A stretch of DNA of 64,000 nt from Selaginella tamariscina (lineage: Eukaryota; Streptophyta; Lycopodiopsida; Selaginellales; Selaginellaceae): NCBI GenBank assembly GCA_003024785.1, contig PUQB01000015.1, positions 1,060,501 to 1,124,500 on the forward strand, given 5' to 3'. Shown here piece by piece: positions 1-11,049 of the stretch (within the stretch, counting starts at the first letter, position 1; each line of letters starts with the position of its first letter). The notes below the pieces were generated by a model. The model searched no databases and was not told the origin of the DNA. It saw only the letters and a list, made by a program, of their open reading frames with translations. The translations under genes were made by a program, and so were the position numbers.

Positions 1-566
1 CTAAGGGCTGAGTGGCCAAGTCATACCCCAAGGAGAAGACCCCCTCCTTAGCTGAGTGTGTTAATAGCACATCTAGTTAGGAGAACTAACCTCCCTTAAG
101 CAAATGCCCAAGGCTTAACACCCTAATGTGAGCACAAGCATGTCTACTTACTAGAATATCCATCCCTATGTGTGAGCTTGCCTCAGGCGTTGTACTATGT
201 GTCATCTAGACTAATGTCACATTTTCATGTGACATTGTTTCTTAAGATGTGGGCTATCATGCCATAGCCCCTTAGATTCAAGACTTACATAAGGTGCCAC
301 AAACGTGACTCTCAATATCTGACATGTCGAACTCACTAGAACCAATTAGAAACCTAACTGGGACACAAAAAATTAGTGTAAGAATTTTTTAAAAAGTAAG
401 TTTTAGTGCAAATACCTAATGACACCCGGCTGAAGCATCATTAGATACCCAAGTGCACTAAACAGGTCTATTTTTTATTACATCTGGAGCTTGTCAGCAT
501 AGTTCAGTAGGTAATAACAGTCAATGTCCAAAGTAAAAACAAGTTAATATAGTAAAAACTATGGCA
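1..566 (-). repeat. Partial LTR of a chromovirus family (long-LTR family A)
   Basis: The segment aligns by eye with the better preserved LTR at 6181-7688: leading block on gene order and AAGGAGAAGACCCCC, the TAATGACACCCGGCTGA block at about 420, and the terminus TAGTAAAAACTATGGCA at 550-566. That terminus is a decayed form of the family end ACTATGACA (LTR start TGTCATAGT when read on the minus strand). The window begins inside the LTR. Immediately to the right lies RNase H-like coding sequence rather than a polypurine tract and integrase, so the integrase end of the element has been deleted. Confidence 0.7.
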
Positions 567-3500
567 TCTTTTGCTTTAACAACAAAGTGACCGCAGCATG
601 ATCACCTTCTAATAACATTCAAGAACCATGCAAGTAGGCATGGAGTTTCTCAATACCCCAAACCATTGCTAAACGCTTCTTCTATGCCATGGGATGACGT
701 TGACCAGGTACACTCATACTCTCCTACATCAACACAGCCTCAAGACCGATGTTAGAAGCATCCACGTGCAAGATGAAGGGATGAGTGTAACAGGGTACGC
801 CAAAACTAGAGGAGTCATCAATAGCTCCTTAAGATCTACAAACACCTACTCGCACAAACAAGAGATGACATTGACGACTTCAACGATGCCCATAACTGTA
901 GTATGATCTGAAAGATGTTCAACAAAACGACCAATATATTGTACCTTGCCAAGAAACCATTGCACATCGTTTACACACTTTGGTGTAGGAACTTTAGAAC
1001 TGCAACAAGTTTGTCATGATTGACTTGCAAACCTTCATAAGAAATGTGATAGTTAAGATAAGTGGCATCTTTGGATTTCAACACACACTTAGATTGCTTC
1101 AACTTCAAACCAACTTCTTGCAGCCGATTCAAAATCTTGCGTATATCACAAACATGCTCCTCCCACATTTTCCAAGTGGATCAAAACATTATCAATAAAG
1201 TTGGCAGTCACCTTCGGCATATTATAAAGAACCCTGTTCATTATACACTAGAAAGTCACTGGAGAATTACTCAAATCGAAAGGCATCACCAAGAACTCAT
1301 ACAAACCAAATGGTGTTCAAAAAACAGTCTTGGGAATGTCCTTGTCATCCATCGAAACTTGTCAATATTTAAAAGCAAGATCTAACTTAGTGAACCAGCA
1401 GCTCTGCCCTAGTCGATCTAGAAGATTTGTAGTATGAGGAAGTGGGTAAACATCTGAAATAGTCACATCATTTAATGGGCAATAATTAATACAGAACTGA
1501 ATGCCCCCATCCAACTTTGTTACAAATGAGGTTTGCATGCCCAAGGACTTTGAGATTTCTAAATAACACACTTCTCTAACATCTCCTTAACATTTGCCTG
1601 TAAGATCTAAAGTTCCTTTGATAACCGACGCCGAACATGTATCTTGATCAGCCTAGCATCCTTAATTGGAATAGGGTGACATGTTACAATATTGGCCTAG
1701 ATAACAAATCAAAGTCGAAAAAATCAGCATATTCCTTTTTTAATTGATTAATGACTACATCACGATGATCATCTAAGGGATCCATATAGGGAATGGAAGA
1801 GTATGAAGGAAAGATGGTAAGAAGTAAGGGTGAGACAAAAGTGATGAAAGCAATGGTAAAAGTAGACGGACGAAGTGGAATAAAAGTAAAAAGAATGGTA
1901 GAAAGATGAGGAAAAGTCAAACAAGGGGAGACTTTTCAAAGTCACACTTAGCATAATTACAAGTTAATCAATCCATACCAAGAATAAAGTTAAAAGCTTA
2001 ACTCGGCACCACCTGCAAAGATTGAAACTCAAACTCATGATCATGCACACAAATAACGATGTCAGTCTCATCTTGCAAACAAGCATGAGTGTGTTCATTG
2101 CCATAAAGAATGAAGATTGGTTCTACTGCTCAGTACAAATGAAGTCGACAATCTTGTAATAGATTGAAGAATAAAAGACAAACTCGAGCTTGTATCAACC
2201 AATATTGAAAGGAAAACAAAACATGTTGTGTTATTAAATTGAGCTTGAAAAGTAAAGACCGGATGAACTGGTGCTGAGTGAACCCCTTGATGTACTCCCG
2301 AAAGAAAGAGAAGGGGTCACTAACTTACCCTCCTCTACTCATGCGATTCATTTGTGGAAGATCCAGCATCAAGACCTTCCATTGCAGTGGCTCTAACTGG
2401 ACATTGTTGATGCCAAGGCCTCCACCTCGAAATGGAGAACGCCAATTAGAAAAACATCAAGAGCGTTGATACGTGTGTCCAACCTCATCACATGCCTAAC
2501 ACATCCATGGCCCCAGCCTTGTCTTGGTACACGGGCAACAATAGCATCAACCTCCATCGAAGCAGGACCATCCCTGGGATTAGAACACACAAAGTTGTAA
2601 GTGGGAAAGGCAATGTCTCATACTGTTGTGCCAGCACAGAGCATCATCAAGAGTCATTGGAGCCAATGCATGCACAAACTCCACAAGGTCTTAACGAAGT
2701 GCTGGCCACAACATACCTAACTTGATGAGCTCCAACATGTTAGGCTCAACATGAAGTAAAAAGCTTTGAAAGCAAACACCAAACTGCATCATCAACTTAG
2801 ATGGCTCCTAACAAATATGATGCGCTGAAAAGTATCATCATAGCCGTCAGCATGCTCAAACACACGTTTGAAGACCACTAAAAGAATACTCCAATCTCTG
2901 TGTTCAGACCATTATACCACTACAATGTCGTCCCTTCAAGACAAGTAAAAAACTCGCACAAACACCAAACATCATTGTCAAAGTGAGAACTCATTTTGCA
3001 TTTTCCATCAGAATGTAATGTTCATTCTTATGTCTAAATATGCACCTTTTTTCGAAGTCAAAGACACATATTTTTCACATAAGCCTTTCCTCATTTGAAC
3101 ACCATTGCCAAAAATGACATTAAATCTTGACCTAAGCTAAAACATAATGGACATTTTTTACTCTCAAATCATGTGTTATCCCAATTTTATACACTTTAAA
3201 GAAAAAGAAAATTTTTCAATAATGTGCAGACTTAGCATATCACATAATCCACTTCACAAGACTTAATTTGTAAGCAAGAACAAACTAACCTGCCATGTCT
3301 TGTGGAAGTGTTTAATAAACTAACCTAGACCCCATAAGGTAAAATAACCTAGGCAAATATAAGGTAAAGTAACTTAGCATGTGACTTGGAAGTTACCTTC
3401 CGAGTGCTACCCTTGACATTAGAGTCTATAATCCACACCCACTTACCAAGCATGTGTTTTCTAAAGAGTTATAGATCTTAAGACCAACTCTCTGTGTAGA

Positions 3501-3607
3501 ATTCAAACGTATTAATTGAAAGTGATAAAGTACTTCAAGAATTTAAAACTAACTAAACCCTAAAAATATAGTATACTTTAGGCAGTCCTATTGACCGCAA
3601 AGAATAA
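567..3607 (-). pseudogene. Decayed Ty3/gypsy polyprotein (gag-PR-RT-RH), family A
   Basis: Read on the minus strand this is the inner part of a Ty3/gypsy element. Gag-like sequence lies near 2.4-3.0 kb and the protease interval near 1.95-2.2 kb. Reverse transcriptase is recognisable at 1362-1571 (KLDGGIQFCINYCPLND, then a YPLPHTTNLLDRL segment and FTKLDLA) and at 971-1168 (EHVCDIRKILNRLQEVGLKL, the RT thumb/connection part). RNase H is recognisable at about 575-800 (LHVDASN and a later GIEKLHAYLHG-type segment). Stops and frameshifts interrupt every domain and no integrase was found between RNase H and the LTR at 566, so the copy is dead and internally deleted. Family assignment is firm; domain edges are approximate. 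Confidence 0.75.
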
Positions 3608-3619
3608 GCTTCGTTACCA
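3608..3619 (-). other. Primer binding site of the family A element
   Basis: The minus strand reads TGGTAACGAAGC directly inside the LTR that starts at 3622. It is a mutated form of TGGTATCGGAGC, the site next to the chromovirus LTR at 30456 and similar to the plant initiator-tRNA-Met primer site. The flanking inner sequence (CTTTGCGGTCAATAGGACTG on the minus strand) also matches that after 30470, which ties the two elements to one family. Confidence 0.75.
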
Positions 3620-3621
3620 AT

Positions 3622-5270
3622 TGTTAAAATTTTTATTCGAAGGGCTAACATGTGGTTGCCAAGTAGCCATATAGTCAACACCTGTGTGAGCAATGCTAAG
3701 TTTTCCAAGATGACCTTAAGAGTCTGACTTATATGCCTAATTAGGCAAGAGACTTAGAGTACTACCCTAAGTTCCCTAGAATGACTATCCCTAAACCCTA
3801 GAGGATAACCTGAGTAGACTTTAGGATCATGTCCTAGTAGACTTAAATGAGCTCATGCCCTAACTTCACCCTCGTTCAAGAGTACAACCTCTTTAAGGCG
3901 ACAAGTGGTACCCTGAACCACTAAAGGTTTGAGTGGCCAAGTTATACCCTAGACTTAGGGCTAGTACTTAGTGAGGACACGAGTGTGCGCTATAGGTAAG
4001 AACGAGTGTGCGCTATAGGCAAGAACGAGTGTTTTGCTAAGCAAACTTCTCAAGGCTTGGTTTGGATAACCCTAAGTACACGACCTTGCGAGTGCCTCAC
4101 GAATGGACTCTTGCTAATGAGCTTAGGTTGTTTAACCCTTGGATCCCAAGGAGAAGATCCCCTCTTTAATCGAGTGTGCCAATAACATATTTAGTTAAGA
4201 CGTAACCTCTTATGAGCAAATGCCCAAGGCTTAGCACCCTAATGTGAGCACAAGCATGCATGTTTGTTAAAGTATCCAACCCTTTGGCATTGAACCCATG
4301 AGACAACCCAAAGGGCATGCCTCAAGTGTTGTACCATGTGTCATCCAACTTAGTGTTACATCTCCATGTGACACTGTTTTCTAAGATGTGGGTTATCATA
4401 CCATAGCTTCTTAGATTTAAGAGTTGCACCAGGTGCCACGAATTTGGCTCTCCAATGCCAACTCTAGAACCCTCTGCAATCCCTCATGAACTCAGTAAGG
4501 AAAACCTATCAACCAAGATTTACATCCACAATTGGACAATGACACGAATGTGCCCTACTTAGTTATGAGTGTTGTTCTTAGCTTGATGTGGAGGACGAGG
4601 TTGGAGACAAGCCTCAACCTCTGACCCTTGAAATGTGCAGTTCGAGAAGACCTCCTAGGCATGGATTTGCCAACCTTAAGGATAAGTTACCCTGAAGGTG
4701 GGACATATCCCTATTGTCTGAAAGTTAAGGTGCCATAACAGAGAGTTGTGCCTTGACAACACAAGCTAGAGCTTGCACCAATAGAAGAATAACGAGTTTT
4801 TGTTAAGAACCCAGGAACTCTTCTACTACATCCTCTACCTTATTTATGTGACAAAGCCCCCCCCCCTCTTCTTGTCCTATATGTGTAAGTGGGCTGGCAT
4901 AAAATTCGAGCCCCTTAATTAATTAGACGAGCTTATGTTTAACCTAACTCCTACCCCTAAAACCTACCCAAGGGGGTGGGGATTTTAGGGCGTGGATTAG
5001 GTCAACCCTATGGGTGTTCCTAATCCTATTTAACATGCCGAACTCATTTGCATTAACTAATAAGCCTAAGTGGAATGTTAAAATTGGGGGAGAATTTTTT
5101 AAATGGAAGTGTTAGCTTTGCCCAAAGTTTCTTGCAAATCCTTAATGACACCCGACCAGACCATCACTACATACCCAAGTGCACTAAGCAGGCCTATTAT
5201 TTTTAAATCCAGTAGGTAACAACAGTTAACCTTTAAAGTAAAGGGTTGAGTCATAGTAAAAATTATGACA
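3622..5270 (-). repeat. 5' LTR of the decayed family A element (about 1.65 kb)
   Basis: Left end TGTTAAAATTTTTATTC and right end AAAATTATGACA are the mutated family ends (TG...CA on the minus strand). It is followed on its left by a primer binding site, so it is the 5' LTR of the minus-oriented element at 567-3621. It carries the family poly-C tract near 4857-4866. No matching 5-bp duplication is visible (CCAAT left, ATCGT right), as expected if only one end of the element is here. Confidence 0.75.
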
Positions 5271-6175
5271 ATCGTCTATGAATGATATGTGGCAACCAGT
5301 ATGAAGTGATTAAACCAATGGTACACATTATCTCCAGGACTTCCACAGAAGAATTCGGTCGGACTCGAGGTTTTGCTGCAGGTGCATGAGGAGTAGCACC
5401 ATGGGCTGTGAACGCTACCATCATTGAGTTTGATTATTCAACTACACCTACATAGCATCTAGTAATTACATAAGTAGTTGCTTCATAAATAGAAGATTCG
5501 CTTGTTGCGTAGCCATGGATGAAAAAAAGAGAGTATAAATCTACAAGAACGGAACAAATCTAGATAATGGAAAAACTAAATCTAAAAAGACAAGGAAGAT
5601 TTACAAAAAAAACACAATTCATAGGGACAATTAGAGGTGCCCCTCACCTCCAACAATGTGAGAGCTCGGAATATCGAAACATGTATCTTGTATTAGCCCA
5701 AAATCCTAGCTTATATACAAGAGTGAGTGGTCCAAATTGAAACCAATCCAGCGACTATTAAAATCCCACTATACTAATAATAGTAGATGGCATTGTAGTT
5801 GTACACTTAAACCTTATAGGTCAACGCTAAACATTATGATTTAAATTTAAAAATAAATAATGATTATGGGTAATGCAATTGAATCGATTGGTGGTAAGGT
5901 ACTCTATGGTCCTAATGTGAAGCCTGTATGTTCCTTAGTTACAAGTTCCATGAAGTAGTATGTTATTAAGAGGTTGAAACATACTTAAATAATAAATTTA
6001 AATTAAATTATGTAATAACTTTTATCACACAAAATATATATTGAATTCCAATATATAGATATATTTTTCTTTATTCTACTTTATACATTTTTAATATATA
6101 TATATATATATATAAAGTAAAAAACTACTAGCACATAATGAAATGAAGTTTTTTGTGATTTAAATAATATTTGGA
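5271..6175. other. Gene-free AT-rich spacer
   Basis: No coding signal was seen. The stretch holds AT-rich sequence with a short (TA)n run near 6097-6114. It ends with the target-site copy CACTC at 6176-6180. Confidence 0.5.
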
Positions 6176-7693
6176 CACTCTGTCAAAGTTTTAACCCGGA
6201 GGGTTAACACGTGGCCGCCAAGTGGCCTTTCGGCGTCAATTCCTTGTATGAACAATGTTAAGTCTTCCAAGATAACCCTAAGAGTCTGACTCATATGCCT
6301 TAGTTAAATAGAAGACTTAGAGTAATACCCTAATTTCCCTAGAATGACCATCCTCGAACCCTAGAGGATATCCAGAGTAGACTTTAAGATCCTATCCTAG
6401 TAGACCTAAACAGCTCATGCCCTAACCCCACAAAGGAGATGTGTCTCACACAAGCCCGCGTGGCAGAGCTAAGGCATCATCACTTACCCTTGAGGAATCA
6501 CCTTCATTCGAGAGAACAACCCCTTTAGGGCGACAAGGGGTACCTTGAACCACGACTAACCCCTAAGGGTTTGAGTGGTCAAGTCATACCCTAGACTTAG
6601 GGCTAATACTTAGTGAGGACATGAGTGTTTGCCATAGGTGAACACGAATGTTCTGCTAGTAAACTCCCTAGGATAACCCTAAGTACATGACCTTGAGAGT
6701 GTCTCATGATAGGGCTTCTGCTAATGAGCTTAGGTTGTTCAACCCTTAGATCTAAGGAGAACACCCCCTAGCTAGGTGTGCCAAAGCACACTTAGTTATA
6801 ACCTAACCTTCCTTGAGCGGATGCCTAAGGTTTATCACCCTAGTGTAAACACAAGCATGTATGTTTACTAGAGTATCCAAACCCTCAAGAATTAGGTAAT
6901 GTAAACCTGTCAAACAAGATCCCACGCCCACGATTGGACAAGGACTCAATGTGACTTGCTTGGCCATGAGTGTTACACTTAACTTGATGTGGAGGAGGAG
7001 GTTGGAGACAAGCCTCAACCTCTACCTCTTGAATGTGCATTCCGACAAGACCTTCCAGGCATGAATTCGCCAATGTCAAGGGTGTGCTACCCCAAAGGTG
7101 GGACGTACCCCTGTCATTTGGAGTTAGGGCGGCACAACAGAGGGTTGTGCCTTAATGACACAAGCTAGAGCTTGCACCGACAGAAGAGCAACAAACTCAG
7201 TCATGAACCCAGAGCTTCCTACTCATACTCTACCTTATTTATGTGACGGAGCCCCCCCCCCCTCTCTTTTATTGAATGTGTAAGTGGACTGCATGAAATT
7301 AACTAGCCCCTTATTAAGTTAATGAGAGAGTGTTTAACTTAGCCTAACTCTAACCCTAAAACCCTACCCAAGGGGGTGGGGTTTTTAGGGCATGGGTTAG
7401 GGCAACCCTAGGGTTAGGTCAACCCTAGGGGTGTTCCTAACCCTACTAAACATGCTGAACTCATCTACATTAACTAATCAGCCTAACTAGGACGTCAAAA
7501 TTGGGGGTGGGTTCTAAAAATAAGTTCTAGCTTCGCTTAGAGTTTCCTGCAAATACCTAATGACACCCGCTGACCATCACCAGATACCCAAGCGGGCCTT
7601 TTACTACATCTAAGGTCCATCAACATAGTACAGTAGGTAACAAAGTCAGCATCCAAAGTAAAGGGTAGTCATAGTAAAAACTATGACACACTC
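6176..7693. repeat. 5-bp target-site duplication CACTC
   Basis: The pentamer CACTC occurs at 6176-6180 and 7689-7693, immediately outside the LTR ends. Exact match at both borders fixes the LTR boundaries and the insertion event. Confidence 0.88.
6181..7688 (-). repeat. Solo LTR of family A with target-site duplication
   Basis: A complete 1,508-bp LTR running from TGTCAAAGTTTTAACCC to AAAACTATGACA, flanked by a perfect 5-bp direct repeat CACTC (6176-6180 and 7689-7693). No inner region or second LTR is attached, so this is a solo LTR left by LTR-LTR recombination. It contains the family poly-C run near 7252-7261 next to a CTACCTTATTTATGTGACGGAG block that matches, reversed, the putative promoter part of the 35832-36790 LTR (ACATAAATAAGG). 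Confidence 0.88.
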
Positions 7694-8313
7694 CATGGCA
7701 TTCTTTTGCTTACATATATGAAATAATGTTGGTATTGACGGATCCCCTCTTTCTCTCTCTCATCACGTATCTCCCTTCACATAGATGGTCAACTAGTTTC
7801 AATACATTTATATTCATTAAAACTCACATTTTTAATATCACTTTGCAACTTGGTTAAGCTCAATGAACTCCTCATTATAACTCTAATGTTAGTATATTTA
7901 ATATTTGGATTCTTTAAGTTTTATCTCATAAAAGATTATTTTATTTCATAAAAAACATAAATTATTCTTTATAATAAATTTATGGGCAATTAATAAATGT
8001 ACTTCCTTTCTTTCTTTATACTTTCATTGCAACATACCAATAGTCAAAAACTAGTGATAGAGTTTTTATTTGTGGCATAGCTCGTCAAGTAAAGATTTTA
8101 AAAGGAACTTGATTACTTGCACCTTGGTTAGCAATCCTCAGATTTCACTTTTGAAAAAACATATTATTATGGTTCGTACTTAACAAGTGCGACTCAAGTA
8201 AATTATGTGTTACTTGATTAAATAATACATGGATTTTTTCTTACTACTAATCAATCCTTTGCCTTTCGAAATAAATAAAAGGGATAATACTCTTACACTT
8301 AGTATCTTAGTAG
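7694..8313. other. Gene-free AT-rich spacer
   Basis: AT-rich sequence with no convincing open frame, repeat or splice structure. It is probably the old host or transposon background into which the flanking LTRs inserted. Confidence 0.4.
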
Positions 8314-8941
8314 TGTCAACGTTTTGTCCCAAAGAGTTAACATGTGGTTGATAAGTGGCTATTTAACGTCATTATCTTGTGTAAATAACACTATATCTTC
8401 CAAAATGACCATGAGAGTTTGGCTCAGATGCTTAAATATGCGTCCCACCCTAAATCCTTTAAAGTGATTGTCCTCGTGACCAACCCGAGCAAACTTCCAT
8501 AAGACCTAAACAGACTCATACCTTATATGTGCTTTAGACATATCCATGATAGAGCTAAGACATCGTCTTAATACCTTAAGAAATCACCCCTCACACAAGA
8601 GTATAACCAAATAACCCACATACAATTAACCCTTAAGAGTTTATGTGGCCAAACAATACATTAATTCTAAGGTTAGTACCAAGTGACCACATGAGTGTAT
8701 GTTGTCAATGGACATGGTTGCTCCCCTATTAGCCAAAATTTTAAGACTAAGGTTATGAGTTTGTATCACTAAAGGTGATTATGCATGTGTGTTTATGAAG
8801 ACCCTCACTAAAGAGCCTAGGTTGTTTAACTCTTAGACATGCTTAGTACCCAAGTTTGAACACTATTAGCCATACGTGACAATAAACCTCCTTTGAACAA
8901 ATGCTTAAGGCTTAACATCCCCATTCAAAATACATACATGT
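8314..8941 (-). repeat. Truncated family A LTR
   Basis: Starts TGTCAACGTTTTGTCCCAAAG, the family end, then follows the family order (AACATGTGGTTG, the Ile/Leu-poor CCTTAAG...GAGTTT block, GGTTGTTTAACTC). It stops where the next family A copy begins at 8942, so only about the last 40 percent of the LTR survives. Confidence 0.65.
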
Positions 8942-9851
8942 TGTTAGAGTTTTAACCCAAAGGACTAACACGTGGTTACCAAGTGGTCATTTAGCGTTAA
9001 CACCCTATATGAACAATGTTAAATCTTTTAAGACCAATCTTGAGAATTAACTCAAATGCCCAAATAAACATAAGACTTTAGAATAAGTATCTCTTGAACT
9101 TATAGAATAACTCGAGTAAACTTTAGGATCCTATCCCATGAGACTTAGACATGCTCATGCCCTAACCCAAGACGTTAGAGGAGTTCTACAAAAGTTATGA
9201 GACCATGGCCTTTAACCCAACTAAAAAAATGTCTCACACATACCCTCATGACATAGCTAAGACATCGTCACTTACCTATTAGGAATCACCTCATCTAAGT
9301 ACAACCTCTTTAAGGCAACAACAGGTACCTTGACCCACACTAATATGTAAGGGTTTGAGTGGCCAAGTCATAGTCTAAACCTAGGGTTAGTACTTAATTA
9401 TTATACGAGTGTGCATCGTAGTGAACACGAGCATTCTATTATAAGGCTAGACGTGACCACACAAGTGTCTCTTGAAAGAGCTTCTACTAGTTGACGGTGG
9501 TTTGACCATCCTCAAACCGCCAACAGGCACGAACGAGCGACAAATGAAGTCGAGTAAGGAAGGTATTGCAGGTACGGACTGACGATGACAGCTGTCATGC
9601 GACGCTTAACCAGGCGTAGATCCATCGTTCATCAGTTACCCAAGGTACTCGAGACAACACACGTAAGGGAGCACATAAATGTGACAGGCAGACTCTATCA
9701 CATGGCAGCATACCAGTGAGAGAGTGCCACCTGTACCTAGGGTTAACACTAGCCGACCCAGGAAGGCTGTAGTGGGTCGGGGTCTTTCGAATCCAATTTT
9801 CGTCTTGTATCTTGCTCCACCTTCCTAAGGCAACTTGTGCTCAGATAGGCA

Positions 9852-9884
<33 letters not shown>

Positions 9885-10700
9885 GTTCCTTTTGTTCACC
9901 ATCTCTCTAGTGATTCTCCTCTCACTCTACTCCTAGGCCAACAACATACTCAGCTACCAAGCGGCAACATTGCTCTAGGAGAACTCCCCCACCCCTGTAC
10001 ATGGACCCTCGCGCTGTCCGGGTAAAGGCCATTCAACACCTTCCAGTACTCCTGAGGTAAGTCCGACTTACCGGCGCAGACCCTTGGGATTGGACGCTAT
10101 CCAGAGTCCTGCGACCACTGAGGTTTCATAGCAAGCACCACATCTAGCTGCAGAGTCCCCGACGACCATCTGCTAATGAGCTTAAGTTGTTCAACCCTTG
10201 GACACCCTAGGAGAACAACCCCTAGCCAAGTGTGTTAACTAGCATAAATGGTTACAAGACCTAACCTTCCTCAAGCAAATGTCAAGGCTTAGCACCCTAA
10301 TGTGAACACAAGCACGCTTGCTTGTTAGAATATCCAACCCCTCGACATTAAACCCTTGACACAACCCCAAAGGGCATGCCTCAAGCCTTATACCATGTGT
10401 TGTTTAGCATAGTCACATATTCGTATAACAAGCTCTCTCACCATAACCTTTCAAACTCAAGAGCTACACTAGTGCCACAAATGTGACTTGCATGTGCCAA
10501 TTCTAGATGCCTATGTGAACCTTCATGAACATGATAATGAGAACCTATTTAACTTAGTGGAATGTGTAATCTGATAAGACCATTCAATAACAATAAGGGT
10601 AGGCTACCCTTAAGGTGTGACGTACCCCATCGGCTAGAAGTGTGCCTTAATAACATAAGTTGAGCTTATGACTATGCAGAGGAACACAACGAGCCATGGA
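8942..10700 (-). repeat. Family A LTR, truncated and split by a nested solo LTR
   Basis: Begins TGTTAGAGTTTTAACCCAAAGG and follows the family sequence to 9487. It is then interrupted by a 681-bp insertion (9488-10168), resumes with CTGCTAATGAGCTTAAGTTG, and fades out near 10700 before the TGTCATAG end. The uninterrupted order is visible in the 6181-7688 copy at CTTCTGCTAATGAGCTTAGG, which proves the insertion. Confidence 0.75.
9488..10168 (+). repeat. Solo LTR of family B nested in a family A LTR
   Basis: A 681-bp block from TAGTTGACGGTGG to CCCGACGACCA. It is the reverse complement match of the LTRs at 28236-28917 and 40544-41229 (ends TGGTTGACGG and CCGACGACCA, with inverted TGGT...ACCA tips). 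The direct repeat TCTAC (9483-9487) versus TCTGC (10169-10173) differs at one base and fits an aged 5-bp target duplication; the unoccupied family A sequence reads CTTCTGCTAATG. A (TA)n run lies inside at about 9851-9880. Confidence 0.85.
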
Positions 10701-11049
10701 TGGTGGATTCGGTCGCAAAAGCCATAGCCAAACCGACTTGGTCGTGAAATGGACTCTACACTACGAAATCCACAATCTATTAAAAGGTTATTAAGGGCTT
10801 TTGATAGTGTGTTTCTATGTGTATTATAAATAATATTTTTGAGTGATACATATTGTGGTATTTTCACCATCTTATATAGTGTTATATAATCGACTTATAA
10901 TGTGACAAGTTAGATGTTAAAGATAGTGTTAAACGTAGTGTGTTTTTATTGAGAATTGTGGTGTATTTCGTAATGATATTCTTTGTGGTTTATGCAGCGG
11001 TAAATAAAGTAGCATATTTGAATATTAAAATCATGCATATTTAATTCAT
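10701..11049. other. Gene-free AT-rich stretch
   Basis: No coding pattern or recognisable repeat was seen. It separates LTR debris from the intron-containing genes that follow. Confidence 0.4.

Noticed and set aside
567-10700. Host genes among the many small open frames of the first 10 kb
   Set aside because: The frames fall inside LTRs or the decayed polyprotein and show no independent gene structure.
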